Positions 7,594 to 7,749 of a DNA stretch of 7,749 nucleotides are shown here, one piece after another. The stretch comes from Bacteroidales bacterium UBA5287 (GTDB lineage: Bacteria > Bacteroidota > Bacteroidia > Bacteroidales > Dysgonomonadaceae): contig DHSL01000010.1 of assembly GCA_002411345.1 (NCBI GenBank), positions 1 through 7,749 on the forward strand. The letters are read 5' to 3'. Under the pieces are notes generated by a model that was given only the letters and a program-made list of their open reading frames with translations, was not told the DNA's origin and searched no databases. Both the position numbers and the translations under genes were made by a program. Positions within the stretch are counted from its first letter, which is position 1, and each line of letters opens with the position of its first letter.

Positions 7594-7749
7594 TTAGAAA
7601 AGGGCAACAGATGCTCTCTCGATTTTATTTTTGTGATTTTCTATCTGAGCAGCGATATACTGCACAAACTCCGGGGAGTCGATGATCCCGATATCCTCCA
7701 AAAGGCCAAGCACAAAGCGCCCCACTCCATCGTAAGAGCAGACCTCGGT
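7594..7749 (-). CDS. Probable WYL-domain transcriptional regulator, C-terminal end only
   Basis: This frame is too short to stand out as an open frame. It is open from the window edge (7749) to a TAA at 7596-7594 and encodes the last 51 residues. The segment EVCSYDGVGRFVLGLLEDI, then IIDSPEFVQYIAAQI, resembles the C-terminal extension (WCX) of Bacteroidota WYL regulators, where a 'SYDGIGRFVLGL' strand-turn-helix is followed by a 'SPEF' helix. Such proteins usually carry an N-terminal helix-turn-helix and a WYL sensor domain, both outside this window. A sample line inside the gene is 53% GC (32 of 60), unlike the adjacent giant gene, so it probably belongs to the resident chromosome. It converges on the giant gene. 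WYL proteins often regulate defence loci, but nothing here shows that this one does. Identity rests on a short tail only. Confidence 0.6.
   Translation of the reverse strand, partial: TEVCSYDGVGRFVLGLLEDIGIIDSPEFVQYIAAQIENHKNKIERASVALF

Noticed and set aside
7447..7670. Plus-strand frame open through the downstream spacer and into the WYL-type gene (contains NADGAFLDITEYMEP)
   Set aside because: There is no start codon near its beginning, only a late ATG; about a third of it is antisense to the WYL-type tail, and no family resemblance is visible.

Overview
The window looks like chromosomal DNA from a member of the Bacteroidota, probably Bacteroidales. The evidence is the gene content (DUF1080-family sugar hydrolase, pirin, a WYL-type regulator tail), A/T-rich leaders without Shine-Dalgarno sequences, and candidate promoters of the TTTG / TAnnTTTG type. 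Genus cannot be read from the sequence.

Layout. Positions 1-318 (+) hold the 3' end of a DUF1080 (3-keto-disaccharide hydrolase) gene. It converges on a complete pirin gene at 377-1252 (-). An AT-rich 347-bp spacer (1253-1599) follows and carries candidate divergent promoters. Positions 1600-7446 (+) are a single giant gene of 1948 codons. A 147-bp spacer with a weak terminator-like hairpin separates it from the 3' end of a probable WYL-domain regulator gene at 7594-7749 (-), which runs off the window.

The centrepiece is the 1948-residue protein. Its apparent order is: N-terminal beta-sandwich; transglutaminase-like domain with a readable Cys-His-acid set; DUF4011; a Upf1-like superfamily 1 helicase core split by about 600 residues of mostly helical, partly coiled-coil-like sequence; a PD-(D/E)xK / Vsr-DUF559-like nuclease domain; DUF3320; and a C-terminal helical segment. 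From memory, DUF4011-helicase-Vsr-DUF3320 fusions have been reported as single-gene antiphage systems (the 'Hhe' type). This protein is therefore best read as a stand-alone defence candidate. The Cys-His-acid domain at its front is the least explained part.

The gene is clearly AT-rich (sample lines 30-33% GC) against GC-rich neighbours (sample lines 53-62% GC). That suggests horizontally acquired cargo between ordinary housekeeping or metabolic genes. No integrase, transposase, tRNA, CRISPR array or companion defence gene is visible, and the flanking genes give no sign of working with it.
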